Shown piece after piece: positions 24,460 through 33,095 of a stretch of 64,000 bases of DNA; the first letter of the stretch is position 1; every line of letters begins with the position of its first letter. Below the pieces are notes generated by a model. That model ran no database searches, had not been told where the DNA came from, and saw nothing but the letters and a program-made list of their open reading frames with translations. Origin of the DNA: CAYSEW01 sp964430245 (GTDB lineage: Bacteria > Bacteroidota > Bacteroidia > Flavobacteriales_D > Parvicellaceae); the NCBI GenBank assembly GCA_964430245.1, contig CAYSEW010000007.1, positions 47,743 through 111,742 on the forward strand, in the 5' to 3' direction. A program made the position numbers and the translations under genes.

Positions 24460-26508
24460 TTAATTGGATTGATCTATTTTTCTAACCATTGTAAGTATAG
24501 TAGCCAAAGCAACAGTTTCACCTGTTTCATCATAAACATCTACCAAAAATTTAACAATGCCTTTAGCAATGTCTTCTTCATCTCTTTTTTCCTGGTCTAT
24601 CTTTTCTTTAACAGTAAATCGTACACCAACTGTAGCACCAGCATAAACAGGTTTAGTAAACCTACATTCATCAATGCCGTAATTTAAAAGAACAGGACCT
24701 TTCGCAGGTTCTACAAATAACCCTGCAGCTTTAGAAAGAATAAAATAGCCATGAGCAACACGTTCTTCAAAGATGGTTCCATCTAGTGAGGTTTCATCCA
24801 TATGTGCATAAAAGTTATCGCCACTTACATTGGCAAAATTTACGATGTCTGAAGTTGTAACAGTATGCTTATGAGTAAATACGGTTTGTCCAATCTCCAG
24901 TTCTTCAAAATGCTTTCTAAAGACATGTGGTTGTGCTTCTGGCTGATCTGCACCTACCTGAAATTGTTCTGTAATGGTAGTGATGGTTTGTGGATGGCCT
25001 TGAATAGCTGTTCTTTGTAAATAATGTAGAATTCCTCTTTTTCCTCCCATTTCTTCTCCTCCTCCAGCTCTACCTGGTCCACCATGAGTTAACAATGGCA
25101 TTGGTGATCCATGTCCAGTACTTTCTTTGGCACATCTAGAATTCAGCACTAACATTCTTCCATTCATATGTGCAGCTTCTACTACAAATTCTTTAGCTAA
25201 AAGGTCATCATTGGTTACTATTGAAGTTACCAATGAGCCTTTCCCCATTTCTACAATTTCTACTGCCTCATCTGTAGTTTTATAAGGAATGATAGTAGAT
25301 ACTGGTCCAAAAGCTTCGATTTCATGAACAGCAGTTTTTTTAAATGGCTGATCATTTCTAAATAAAATAGGAGAGAAGAATGCACCTTTATTTCTGTCAG
25401 CACCAACGATTTTAAAATCATTTAATGATCCATAGACCATCTCTTGACTTTCCATTAATAGCTCAACATTTTCACGCACTCTTTCTACTTGTAATTTTGT
25501 TGCCAATGCACCCATTCTCACACCTTCAACTGAAGGGTCACCAATTAATGTTTTATTTAACCTATTTTCAAGTGCTTTTTGTACTTCATCTATCATAGAT
25601 TCATGTACTAATATTCTTCTAACTGCAGTACACTTTTGACCTGTTTTAACAGTTATCTCTTTATGTACTTCTTTTACAAAAAGATCAAATTCTGGAGAAT
25701 CCACTTTTACATCTTTTCCTAATACGCATGCATTTAAAGAATCTGCTTCTAAATTAAAGGGAACTGATTCTTCAATAATGTTAGGAAGTGATTTAAGCTT
25801 TTTTCCAGTTTCTGCAGATCCGGTAAATGTAATTACATCCTGATTAGTGACATGCTCAAGTATACCTCTTCCAAGCCCAGCTACTAATTGTAAAGAACCT
25901 TCAGGTAATATTTTTGTATTGATAATTTCCTGAACCATATATTCGGTTAAATAAGAAGTATACTCTGAAGGTTTTACTACTGCAGGCACACCAGCCATAA
26001 GGTTGACAGCAATTTTTTCTAGCATTCCCCAAATTGGGAAATTAAATGCGTTGATATGTATGGCTACTCCTTTTTTAGGGACCATGATATGATGACCGAT
26101 AAAAGTGCCCTCTTTGGATAAAGGTGCTGCAGAACCATCTACATAATAGGGGAGGTCTGGAAATTGTCTTCTTAGAGATGCGTTAGCAAATAAATTACCA
26201 ATTCCACCTTCAATATCTATCCAGGAATCAATTTTTGTTGCTCCAGTTGCAGCACTTAGCTGATAGAATTTTTTCTTATTAGCCATTAAGTGCAGGGCCA
26301 ATGCTTTTAACATCCTTCCTCTTTCTTGAAATGTCATTTTACGCAAAGCAGGACCGCCTGTGTTTCTTGCATAGTCCATTACGGCTTTATAATCTAAACC
26401 ATCACTTGAGCAGGTGCTGATCAATTTGCCATTTATAGCATGGTGGTGTTCAATTTCAATTCCTTTTCCTTCTTCCCAGCTTCCTAGTATGTAGTTTTTG
26501 ATCTTCAT
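24460..26508 (-). CDS. paaZ: PaaZ-type bifunctional aldehyde dehydrogenase / enoyl-CoA hydratase
   Basis: 682 residues, matching the about 681 of known PaaZ. The aldehyde dehydrogenase domain (about 1-520) has catalytic C293 in KTGQKCTAVRR and general base E254 in PFNLEADS. A MaoC-type hydratase domain (about 535-682) has the D-x(4)-H dyad in SGDNFYAHMDE. In phenylacetate breakdown it opens the oxepin-CoA ring and oxidises the resulting semialdehyde. No other paa gene is in the window, so the pathway is either encoded elsewhere or this copy serves another route. A candidate promoter lies directly upstream. Confidence 0.93.
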   Translation of the reverse strand: MKIKNYILGSWEEGKGIEIEHHHAINGKLISTCSSDGLDYKAVMDYARNTGGPALRKMTFQERGRMLKALALHLMANKKKFYQLSAATGATKIDSWIDIEGGIGNLFANASLRRQFPDLPYYVDGSAAPLSKEGTFIGHHIMVPKKGVAIHINAFNFPIWGMLEKIAVNLMAGVPAVVKPSEYTSYLTEYMVQEIINTKILPEGSLQLVAGLGRGILEHVTNQDVITFTGSAETGKKLKSLPNIIEESVPFNLEADSLNACVLGKDVKVDSPEFDLFVKEVHKEITVKTGQKCTAVRRILVHESMIDEVQKALENRLNKTLIGDPSVEGVRMGALATKLQVERVRENVELLMESQEMVYGSLNDFKIVGADRNKGAFFSPILFRNDQPFKKTAVHEIEAFGPVSTIIPYKTTDEAVEIVEMGKGSLVTSIVTNDDLLAKEFVVEAAHMNGRMLVLNSRCAKESTGHGSPMPLLTHGGPGRAGGGEEMGGKRGILHYLQRTAIQGHPQTITTITEQFQVGADQPEAQPHVFRKHFEELEIGQTVFTHKHTVTTSDIVNFANVSGDNFYAHMDETSLDGTIFEERVAHGYFILSKAAGLFVEPAKGPVLLNYGIDECRFTKPVYAGATVGVRFTVKEKIDQEKRDEEDIAKGIVKFLVDVYDETGETVALATILTMVRKIDQSN

Positions 26509-26548
26509 AATATTGGTAAGGGTTTATGTATTATTGTTTTAACTATAA

Positions 26549-26579
26549 CAAATATAATAGACTCTTTATTGAAATAAAG
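26549..26579 (-). promoter_or_regulatory. Candidate paaZ promoter with inverted repeat
   Basis: On the minus strand, TATATTTG (26556-26549) matches the TAnnTTTG -7 element, about 40 bases before the paaZ start. Immediately upstream, where a -33 contact would be, lies CTTTAT-TGAA-ATAAAG (26564-26579), a 6-bp-arm inverted repeat that could be an operator. Confidence 0.4.
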
Positions 26580-26592
26580 GATATTATTCAGT

Positions 26593-28074
26593 TTACTTTT
26601 TTATTGGCGGGACTAATAATCTACTTGAAGATGTAAATGTTGAAAGTACATCCTTAATGGGAATAGATTTTATTTGTTGTAAGAACTCTATTAATTTATG
26701 TTGATTTGAATTTCCTAAAAAAAAGTCGCCAACTAAATGAATGGTGTTTTTTGATCTACTATTGTATTTTAAATTAAGCTTTTTAAGTTGAACTTGTTGT
26801 TGGAATAAGTTCAATACAGTTCTTTGGATTATATTTTTTGTAGGATATAAATCAAAGAATTTTCTAAAATCTATATTTAAATGAAAGGTGTTAAATGAAA
26901 TATCTAATTGCTGTTTTGTTAATTCGAGGGTTGAGAACAACAGATGGTCATTGTTAAAATATAGATAGCATTTTTCATTTTTGAAATTATTTAATAAAAA
27001 GTAACAACCATTTTCAGTTCTTGTAAATAGGCTATCATTTAAAATAGATGCCTTTATTTGATCTATATTATCTAATTCAAAGCCAATTGCTAGCTCAGGC
27101 AGATTGAATTCATTGCTGATATTAGTACCATCGTTTAAAAATACGTTTTCATCTCTGAAACCTATTACTGAAAGATAGAATCCACCACCCCAGTCATTTA
27201 AACAGCTGTTAATTTTTTTCGGCATATATATAGAGGCAAGTGATTTTATAAGTTGTTGATTTATATTTGCAGATAGCTTTGCAACCTCAATTTCTTTTAA
27301 TTCAGTTAATTGATTGGATGTTTCGATAAATGAATGATTCTTAGATAGATCAGCATCTATATTTAACGACAATTTTCCTTTTTTAAAATTAATGCTTGTG
27401 CTCATTGCAGAAAATAATTTGTTCAAACTTAGAACCCTAAATCCAGAAGAATTAGTCCAGATTGAAAGGTGTTCTTTATTATTTTTTATCTTATCTAATG
27501 CATTGTTTTTATAGGTTGACCTTTTTTTCTTATCAGCTAATAAAAAATCGTAGTAGGATTTTGCATAATTAAAATTCACTGGTTTTTCTTGATGGATCAC
27601 TTTAATAAAAAAACCAACATTATTTTGAATAAAGGCAAAAGCATTGTTTTTTTTATAATAGCACAGATGATTAGATTCATTAGGGGATATTAGTTCATCT
27701 TCATTTTTTAGATTAAATGTTTTGAAAAAATAATCAGGATCAGCATCTGGCATTATTAATCCAAAAAGGATATTTCCATTGAAAATTTCAGTGTATGCTA
27801 CTATTTTAGAAAATGGATTGAATCCAGGATTTTGAATAGATTCAATTTTCTGACCTGTAGATAATTTTAATAATTCTGAAGGTTTTTTTTTAAATACTTG
27901 ATAATATTCTTTAGCAATTTCTTTAATGTCGATTATGATAATACCGTTTGAATTAGAGGGAATATGATTTAAATGATATTTTTTGGACTCAATACCTGAA
28001 AAAAAGTAACCTAGAAAAAGAAGGGTAATAAAAAGTACCCATATTATGGATTTAATGATATTCTTTTTAGACAT
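26593..28074 (-). CDS. Unknown single-span membrane protein
   Basis: 493 residues from the ATG at 28074. A longer frame to 28152 would overlap the upstream gene by 77 bases and lacks a signal at its start. Residues about 5-25 are one membrane anchor (IIKSIIWVLFITLLFLGYFF). The following IPSNSNGIIIIDIKEIAKEY, with the overall length and two similar halves, is reminiscent of the Bacteroidota DUF4836 type of envelope protein, but I am not sure. The rest is beta/helix mixed, without catalytic motifs. It begins 1 base after the stop of the small upstream gene, so it is co-transcribed with that gene and meaB. Confidence 0.65.
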   Translation of the reverse strand: MSKKNIIKSIIWVLFITLLFLGYFFSGIESKKYHLNHIPSNSNGIIIIDIKEIAKEYYQVFKKKPSELLKLSTGQKIESIQNPGFNPFSKIVAYTEIFNGNILFGLIMPDADPDYFFKTFNLKNEDELISPNESNHLCYYKKNNAFAFIQNNVGFFIKVIHQEKPVNFNYAKSYYDFLLADKKKRSTYKNNALDKIKNNKEHLSIWTNSSGFRVLSLNKLFSAMSTSINFKKGKLSLNIDADLSKNHSFIETSNQLTELKEIEVAKLSANINQQLIKSLASIYMPKKINSCLNDWGGGFYLSVIGFRDENVFLNDGTNISNEFNLPELAIGFELDNIDQIKASILNDSLFTRTENGCYFLLNNFKNEKCYLYFNNDHLLFSTLELTKQQLDISFNTFHLNIDFRKFFDLYPTKNIIQRTVLNLFQQQVQLKKLNLKYNSRSKNTIHLVGDFFLGNSNQHKLIEFLQQIKSIPIKDVLSTFTSSSRLLVPPIKK

Positions 28075-28075
28075 A

Positions 28076-28423
28076 TCAAAAAGGCCAGGCCCAGTATTTA
28101 GTGGTGTCAATCCCCAATAATTCTTGTTTTGATCTCCACTTGTCAAATGCAAATTTCATGATTTCTGTTATTTCTTCTGAACTTAAATAGTTGCTTTTTG
28201 GAATCTGACTTTTCATGATTATGGATTTTATATTAGCATCAATCTTTTCCTTCCAATAAGCTTTAGCAGCTTCTTTAATTTCTATGTAATCAGGATCTTT
28301 TAGCTCTATAATAGTTTGTGCCGCTTCTTTTGCTTCATTAGTATAATGATCTTTATCTGAATCACAGATCTCGATCAATTCATGTAATTTTAAATGTGAA
28401 TATTTTTTGATATAATTACTCAT
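28076..28423 (-). CDS. Small unknown cytoplasmic protein
   Basis: 115 residues, highly charged and mostly helical, no signal or membrane segment. Visible features: an N-terminal helix (KKYSHLKLHELIEICDS), a central SEEITEIMKFAFDKWRSK, and an aromatic tail ending YWAWPF. I do not recognise the family. Its ATG overlaps the meaB stop by 4 bases and the next gene starts 1 base after its stop, so it is translationally coupled on both sides. Confidence 0.65.
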   Translation of the reverse strand: MSNYIKKYSHLKLHELIEICDSDKDHYTNEAKEAAQTIIELKDPDYIEIKEAAKAYWKEKIDANIKSIIMKSQIPKSNYLSSEEITEIMKFAFDKWRSKQELLGIDTTKYWAWPF

Positions 28424-29463
28424 TTATTTAACATAATATTAGCACCTGTAAATGGATCTAATATTCCTTTTTTTACTTGTGTTTCAACCTTTGTTAATTT
28501 CTTTTTTACCGTTGGGTGGTCATAAAAGTCACTTTTTAACTGCTCTTTGATCTTTTGGTGCATCCAAAAAATATTCTGTTCACTTCTGTTTTCTTTGATC
28601 CATCCAGATTCCATGTTTTTTAATCTATGATTTTGAATGGTGTTCCAAATATCATCAATTCCTTTTTTCTCAATAGAAGAGCATATGTGAGTGACGGGAG
28701 TCCACCCATTATTATAGGGAGGAAATAAATGAAGGGCATTTTCAAAAGTGATTTTTGCTTTTTTTGCTTCAATTTCATTGTTGTTATCTGCTTTGGTTAT
28801 AGCTATGCCATCAGCTAATTCCATGATTCCTCTTTTAATTCCTTGTAGTTCATCACCAGCTCCTGCCAAAAGAAGTAGTAGAAAAAAATCAACCATTTTA
28901 TGAATAGCAGTTTCTGATTGGCCAACTCCAACAGTTTCTATAATTATTATTTCATACCCAGCTGCTTCACAAAGTAGAATAGCTTCTTTTGTATGTTGAG
29001 CGACCCCTCCTAATGATCCTTTTGATGGGGTAGGTCTAATAAAAGAATTCTCATTTTTTAATAAACTACCCATTCTTGTCTTATCGCCTAGGATACTTCC
29101 ACCACTTTTCTCTGAACTTGGGTCAATTGTAAGTACTGCTACTTTATTTCCTTTATTACAGATCATGTCACCAAAGGCTTCAATAAATGTACTTTTCCCA
29201 ACGCCAGGACTACCAGTTATCCCTATTCTTATGCTTAATTCTTTTGGATTTGAGATTCCTGAAAGAACCTTGTTGGCAATTTCTCTATGATTAGGATTTG
29301 AACTTTCTATTAGAGTAATGGCTTTGCTTAAGATGTTTTTATCTCCACTTTGTATTCCTAAAAGATATTCTTCAACTTTTAATAATTGATTAGGTTGGTA
29401 TTGATATTTTTGATTGATTCCATCTGCCATTACAACAAAGTTATAAATTTGTTGATCTTTCAA
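28420..29463 (-). CDS. meaB: Methylmalonyl-CoA mutase-associated GTPase
   Basis: 347 residues of the MeaB/ArgK G3E GTPase family. The Walker A motif GITGSPGVGKSTF is followed by the family segments AVLTIDPSSEKSGGSILGDK, TRMGSL, IIETVGVGQSE and the GTP-specificity region ITKADNN. It protects and loads adenosylcobalamin on methylmalonyl-CoA mutase (propionate/succinate interconversion). The mutase itself is not in the window. It heads a three-gene leftward operon with two unknown genes. Confidence 0.93.
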   Translation of the reverse strand: MKDQQIYNFVVMADGINQKYQYQPNQLLKVEEYLLGIQSGDKNILSKAITLIESSNPNHREIANKVLSGISNPKELSIRIGITGSPGVGKSTFIEAFGDMICNKGNKVAVLTIDPSSEKSGGSILGDKTRMGSLLKNENSFIRPTPSKGSLGGVAQHTKEAILLCEAAGYEIIIIETVGVGQSETAIHKMVDFFLLLLLAGAGDELQGIKRGIMELADGIAITKADNNNEIEAKKAKITFENALHLFPPYNNGWTPVTHICSSIEKKGIDDIWNTIQNHRLKNMESGWIKENRSEQNIFWMHQKIKEQLKSDFYDHPTVKKKLTKVETQVKKGILDPFTGANIMLNK

Positions 29464-29616
29464 ATGAAGATTTATTTTTTTTGATTATTTATATCGTGTT
29501 TTTGAATTTTTCATGCGATAGAACTACATATTCTGATGGCAGGGTTATTGCATCAGTAAGTTTACTAACTTTAAATAAATAAAATTAAGTCTATAATTTG
29601 AGTTAAATTATATTTT

Positions 29617-31644
29617 ATGAAAAAGAGAATGAATAGCATGATAGTTATTTTATTGATTAGTTTTTTTACACTTTCTGTATCTGGACAAAAAGAAAATAAG
29701 CAATTTTTAGAATTTGATTATATGGATCTTTCTGTGCTCCCTAAAGATGATTTTTACCATTTTGCTAATGGAACCTGGATGAAAAATAATCCTATTCCAG
29801 AGGAGGAAAGTCGATGGAGTAGCTTTAATGTACTTGCAGATCAAAACATGAAGACACTTCACGGCATACTTATGAATGCAATGGAAAATCCAGGTGAAAG
29901 TAGAAGTGCTAGTCAGTTGATAGGAGATTATTATGCTTCTTATATGGATACTACATTAAGGAATAATATTAGTATAAAACCTATTGAAGAGTACTTGCAA
30001 TTAATAGCTTCAATTGAGAATAATAAAGACTTACAACAAGTGATAGTTTCTTTACAGAATATTGGAATTTCTAACCTCTTTCATTTGTATGTATCACAAG
30101 ACAAAAAGAACAATGAATTGTATAGGGTTCATCTTTACCAGGGTGGGCTTGGACTTCCTAATAAGGATTATTATTTCAAAGAAGATGAAAGGTCTGAAAG
30201 AATAAGAACAAAATATGCTGAATTTATTGAGCTAATGTTTGAAAAAGATAATATAGATCTTAAGGAAAATAGAGAGTATGTATATGCCATTGAAAAAAAG
30301 TTAGCTGAATCAAGTAGATCTCCAGTTGAGTTAAGAGAAGTTGAAAACCAATATAACCCTATGTCAGTAGATCAGCTTCAAGCTTTATGTCCTAATATTG
30401 AATGGTCTTTGTTTTTTAAGGAAAGGGGATTGGAAAACGTAGATACATTGATCGTTGGCCAGCCTGATTTTTTTGTTCGAATTAATGATTTAATTAATTC
30501 AGTTAATATAGAGCATTGGAAATCTTATTTAAAATGGAATCTAATCAGGTCTACAGCTGGTTTGTTATCAATGGATTATTCTAGAATGAGTTTTTATTTT
30601 AATAGTACAGTGATAAGAGGTACAAAAAAAATGAAGCCTTTGTGGAAGAGAGGAGTAAAGGCGGTAACTTCTTCTGCTATTGGAGAAGCGTTAGGGCAAG
30701 CATTTGTTGAACAGAACTTTAGTGAATCAGCCAAGAAGATGGTTAATGAAATGGTAGACAATATTACGCTTGTATTTGAAGATAGGATCAATGAATTGGA
30801 ATGGATGTCGGATTCTACTAAACTAAAGGCCAATGAAAAATTAGGATCTTTTGCTAGAAAGTTAGGCTTTCCAGATGAATGGGAGGATTTTAGTAGTATA
30901 AACATTACAAGAAATAGCTATGCTTCTAATGCTATTAATTGTTGGAAATTTAGTGTTAATAAGAATATTTCAAAGCTAGGTAAGCCAATAGATCGTAAAA
31001 AATGGTCTATGTTCCCACAGATAGTAAATGCTTATTATAATCCTCTGTTAAATGAAATTGTTTTTCCTGCTGGAATTATGCAGCCACCTTTCTTTAGTGA
31101 AGATTATGAGGATGCGGTAAATTATGCAAGAATGGGAGCAGTAATAGGTCATGAATTAACACATGGTTTTGATGATAATGGATCTAAATTTTCATCAGAT
31201 GGAAGAATGATCAATTGGTGGACAAATGACGATAAGAAGAAATTTGATGAGAGAACCCAAAAGCTAATCGATCAATACAATTCATTTGAAGTTCTTGATA
31301 ATGTTTTTGTTAATGGGAAATTGACTCTTGGTGAGAATATAGCTGATCTAGGGGGATTAACTATTGCTTATTATGCTTATATGAAATCCTTAGAGGGAAA
31401 AGAAAAGCAAGTGATCAATGGATATTCACCTGAACAACGATTTTTCATAGCTTTCGCTCATGTTTGGAAGAATAATATCAGAGATAATGCACTTATTGCA
31501 AGAATTAAAAGTGATTCTCATTCTCCTGGAATATACAGAGTAAATGGTACGCTGTCAAATATGCCTGAATTTTTTGAAGCTTTTGATATTAAAGAAGGAG
31601 ACCCCATGAGACAACCAAAAGATAAAATTGCACGTATCTGGTAA
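29617..31644 (+). CDS. M13-family zinc metallopeptidase (neprilysin/PepO-like)
   Basis: 675 residues, normal for M13. Signal peptide about 1-25 (ends LSVSGQ), M13 N-terminal helical domain to about 440, then the catalytic domain. The zinc motif HELTH has ligands H512 and H516 and catalytic E513. The third ligand, E573, is in GENIADLGG, and the substrate-binding NAYYNPLLNEIVFPAGI and a C-terminal RVNGTLSNMPEF are present. It degrades small peptides in the periplasm or outside the cell. Preceded by a 153-base intergenic region without other features; the MORN gene follows after 21 bases. Confidence 0.96.
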   Translation: MKKRMNSMIVILLISFFTLSVSGQKENKQFLEFDYMDLSVLPKDDFYHFANGTWMKNNPIPEEESRWSSFNVLADQNMKTLHGILMNAMENPGESRSASQLIGDYYASYMDTTLRNNISIKPIEEYLQLIASIENNKDLQQVIVSLQNIGISNLFHLYVSQDKKNNELYRVHLYQGGLGLPNKDYYFKEDERSERIRTKYAEFIELMFEKDNIDLKENREYVYAIEKKLAESSRSPVELREVENQYNPMSVDQLQALCPNIEWSLFFKERGLENVDTLIVGQPDFFVRINDLINSVNIEHWKSYLKWNLIRSTAGLLSMDYSRMSFYFNSTVIRGTKKMKPLWKRGVKAVTSSAIGEALGQAFVEQNFSESAKKMVNEMVDNITLVFEDRINELEWMSDSTKLKANEKLGSFARKLGFPDEWEDFSSINITRNSYASNAINCWKFSVNKNISKLGKPIDRKKWSMFPQIVNAYYNPLLNEIVFPAGIMQPPFFSEDYEDAVNYARMGAVIGHELTHGFDDNGSKFSSDGRMINWWTNDDKKKFDERTQKLIDQYNSFEVLDNVFVNGKLTLGENIADLGGLTIAYYAYMKSLEGKEKQVINGYSPEQRFFIAFAHVWKNNIRDNALIARIKSDSHSPGIYRVNGTLSNMPEFFEAFDIKEGDPMRQPKDKIARIW

Positions 31645-31665
31645 TAACTAAAGTTTGTTATAATT

Positions 31666-32430
31666 ATGTATTTAAGGCTTTCTATATTGATTTTGTTATT
31701 GATTCCTTATAGTATTTACACTCAGCCTATTGAACGGGAAAGGGTTAATATTACTGATGAAAATGGATTTAAGCAAGGGAAGTGGGTAGTTGCTTTTGAA
31801 AATTCTAAAAGTATTAGGTATTCAGGTCAATTTAAAGATAATATTCCATTGGGCGAATTCAGGTACTATTACCAATCTGGTGAGGTTTCAGCTGTATTAG
31901 AATTTAAAGATGAATATAGATCTTCATCTAGAATGTATCATAAAAATGGCAATTTATTATCATTAGGAAATTATTATCAGCAAAAAAAAGACAGTGTATG
32001 GTGGTACTTTAATGCAAGAAAAGAGGTCCTTAGTATGGAAACCTATAATAAAGGTCTATTAGAAGGTGAACAAATCATATATTACCCTGGAGATCCTTCA
32101 AAAGTAAAGGTAAAGGAATATGAGAAATCTAATTTCAAAAATGGAGTTAAAAATGGAGAGTGGGAACAATATTATGAGTCTGGACGTATCAAAGCTAAAG
32201 GGATTTTCTTCAATGATAATTTGAATGGAATTGCATTTTATTATTATCCTGAAGGAAATGTAAAACTAAATGGAGAATATGAAAATGGCCTTAAGCATGG
32301 ATGTTGGTTACATTATGGAGAAGATGGTGAATTGTTGGATAGGTCTTATTATAAAAATGATAAAAAATTAGAAGGAAAAGAAATAGAGGAATTCAAAAAA
32401 CACAGAATTGAACAACGACAAAATAAATGA
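31666..32430 (+). CDS. Secreted MORN-repeat-type (YwqK-like) protein
   Basis: 254 residues. Signal peptide about 1-19 (ILILLLIPYSIYTQ). The remainder is a row of about eight MORN-variant repeats of the form G.y..G....eyyysG...a (IRYSGQFKDNIPLGEFRYYY; KNGVKNGEWEQYYESGRIKA; LNGEYENGLKHGCWLHYGED). Database names often call such proteins YwqK antitoxins, but the signal peptide and context argue against a toxin-antitoxin role. Probably an envelope protein of unknown function. Its stop overlaps the next start by 4 bases. Confidence 0.82.
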   Translation: MYLRLSILILLLIPYSIYTQPIERERVNITDENGFKQGKWVVAFENSKSIRYSGQFKDNIPLGEFRYYYQSGEVSAVLEFKDEYRSSSRMYHKNGNLLSLGNYYQQKKDSVWWYFNARKEVLSMETYNKGLLEGEQIIYYPGDPSKVKVKEYEKSNFKNGVKNGEWEQYYESGRIKAKGIFFNDNLNGIAFYYYPEGNVKLNGEYENGLKHGCWLHYGEDGELLDRSYYKNDKKLEGKEIEEFKKHRIEQRQNK

Positions 32431-33095
32431 GAATTTTCTTACTTATATCGAGTTTAACATTTATAATATCAAGTTGCCTAAAACCTACCAATCAAGGGGC
32501 TGATTTTCAATATGAGTATTTTCCTATTGATGTGGGTAGCTGGATAGAATATGAAGTCATTGATATAACTCATACTTCAATAACTAGTGACACATTAAAT
32601 TATTATTTAAAAGAAGTCAAAGCCAATGAGTTTATTGATAATGAAGGTGAAATATCACAAAGGTTAGAACGTTATTGGAAATTTGATATAAACGAAGAAT
32701 ATACGATTAAAGATATTTGGTATAGTAAAGTTACTACTACTACTGCTGAAAAAGTAGAAGAGAATAATAGATATACAAAGCTGATTTTTCCAATAAAATT
32801 TGGAGCATATTGGGACGGAAATGCTTATAATAGCTTTTTAGAATGGGAATATGAATATGATAGTATCCATGAACCATATATAATCAATGGACTTTCATTT
32901 GATAGCACATTAAGGGTGCAACAGAGAGATTTCTCTACTGCAGTAGAATATGAAAAATGCCATGAGATTTACGCTAAACATGTAGGGATGATCTACAAAA
33001 AATACATTGTTCTAAATATTAATTTATTCAATGTTTTAGATATAAATGAAGGTGTGGAACTTGAAATGAAGCTGCTCGATTTTGGCCATGATTAG
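32427..33095 (+). CDS. Lipoprotein of unknown function
   Basis: 222 residues with a lipoprotein signal and lipid cysteine at C17 (LTFIISSCLKP). The mature part begins FQYEYFPIDVGSWIEYEVID, a pattern common in Bacteroidota lipoproteins that measure or bind an unknown ligand, and continues with beta strands. No catalytic motif. Its ATG overlaps the MORN gene stop (ATGA), and its own 3' end overlaps the subtilase start by 8 bases. Confidence 0.75.
   Translation: MRIFLLISSLTFIISSCLKPTNQGADFQYEYFPIDVGSWIEYEVIDITHTSITSDTLNYYLKEVKANEFIDNEGEISQRLERYWKFDINEEYTIKDIWYSKVTTTTAEKVEENNRYTKLIFPIKFGAYWDGNAYNSFLEWEYEYDSIHEPYIINGLSFDSTLRVQQRDFSTAVEYEKCHEIYAKHVGMIYKKYIVLNINLFNVLDINEGVELEMKLLDFGHD

Noticed and set aside
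28075..28152. Longer N-terminus of the unknown membrane protein
   Set aside because: It overlaps the coupled upstream gene by 77 bases; the ATG at 28074 immediately precedes the membrane anchor.
31666..32430. YwqK antitoxin of a toxin-antitoxin pair
   Set aside because: Signal peptide and MORN-type repeats with no toxin gene adjacent; the name is a database carry-over.
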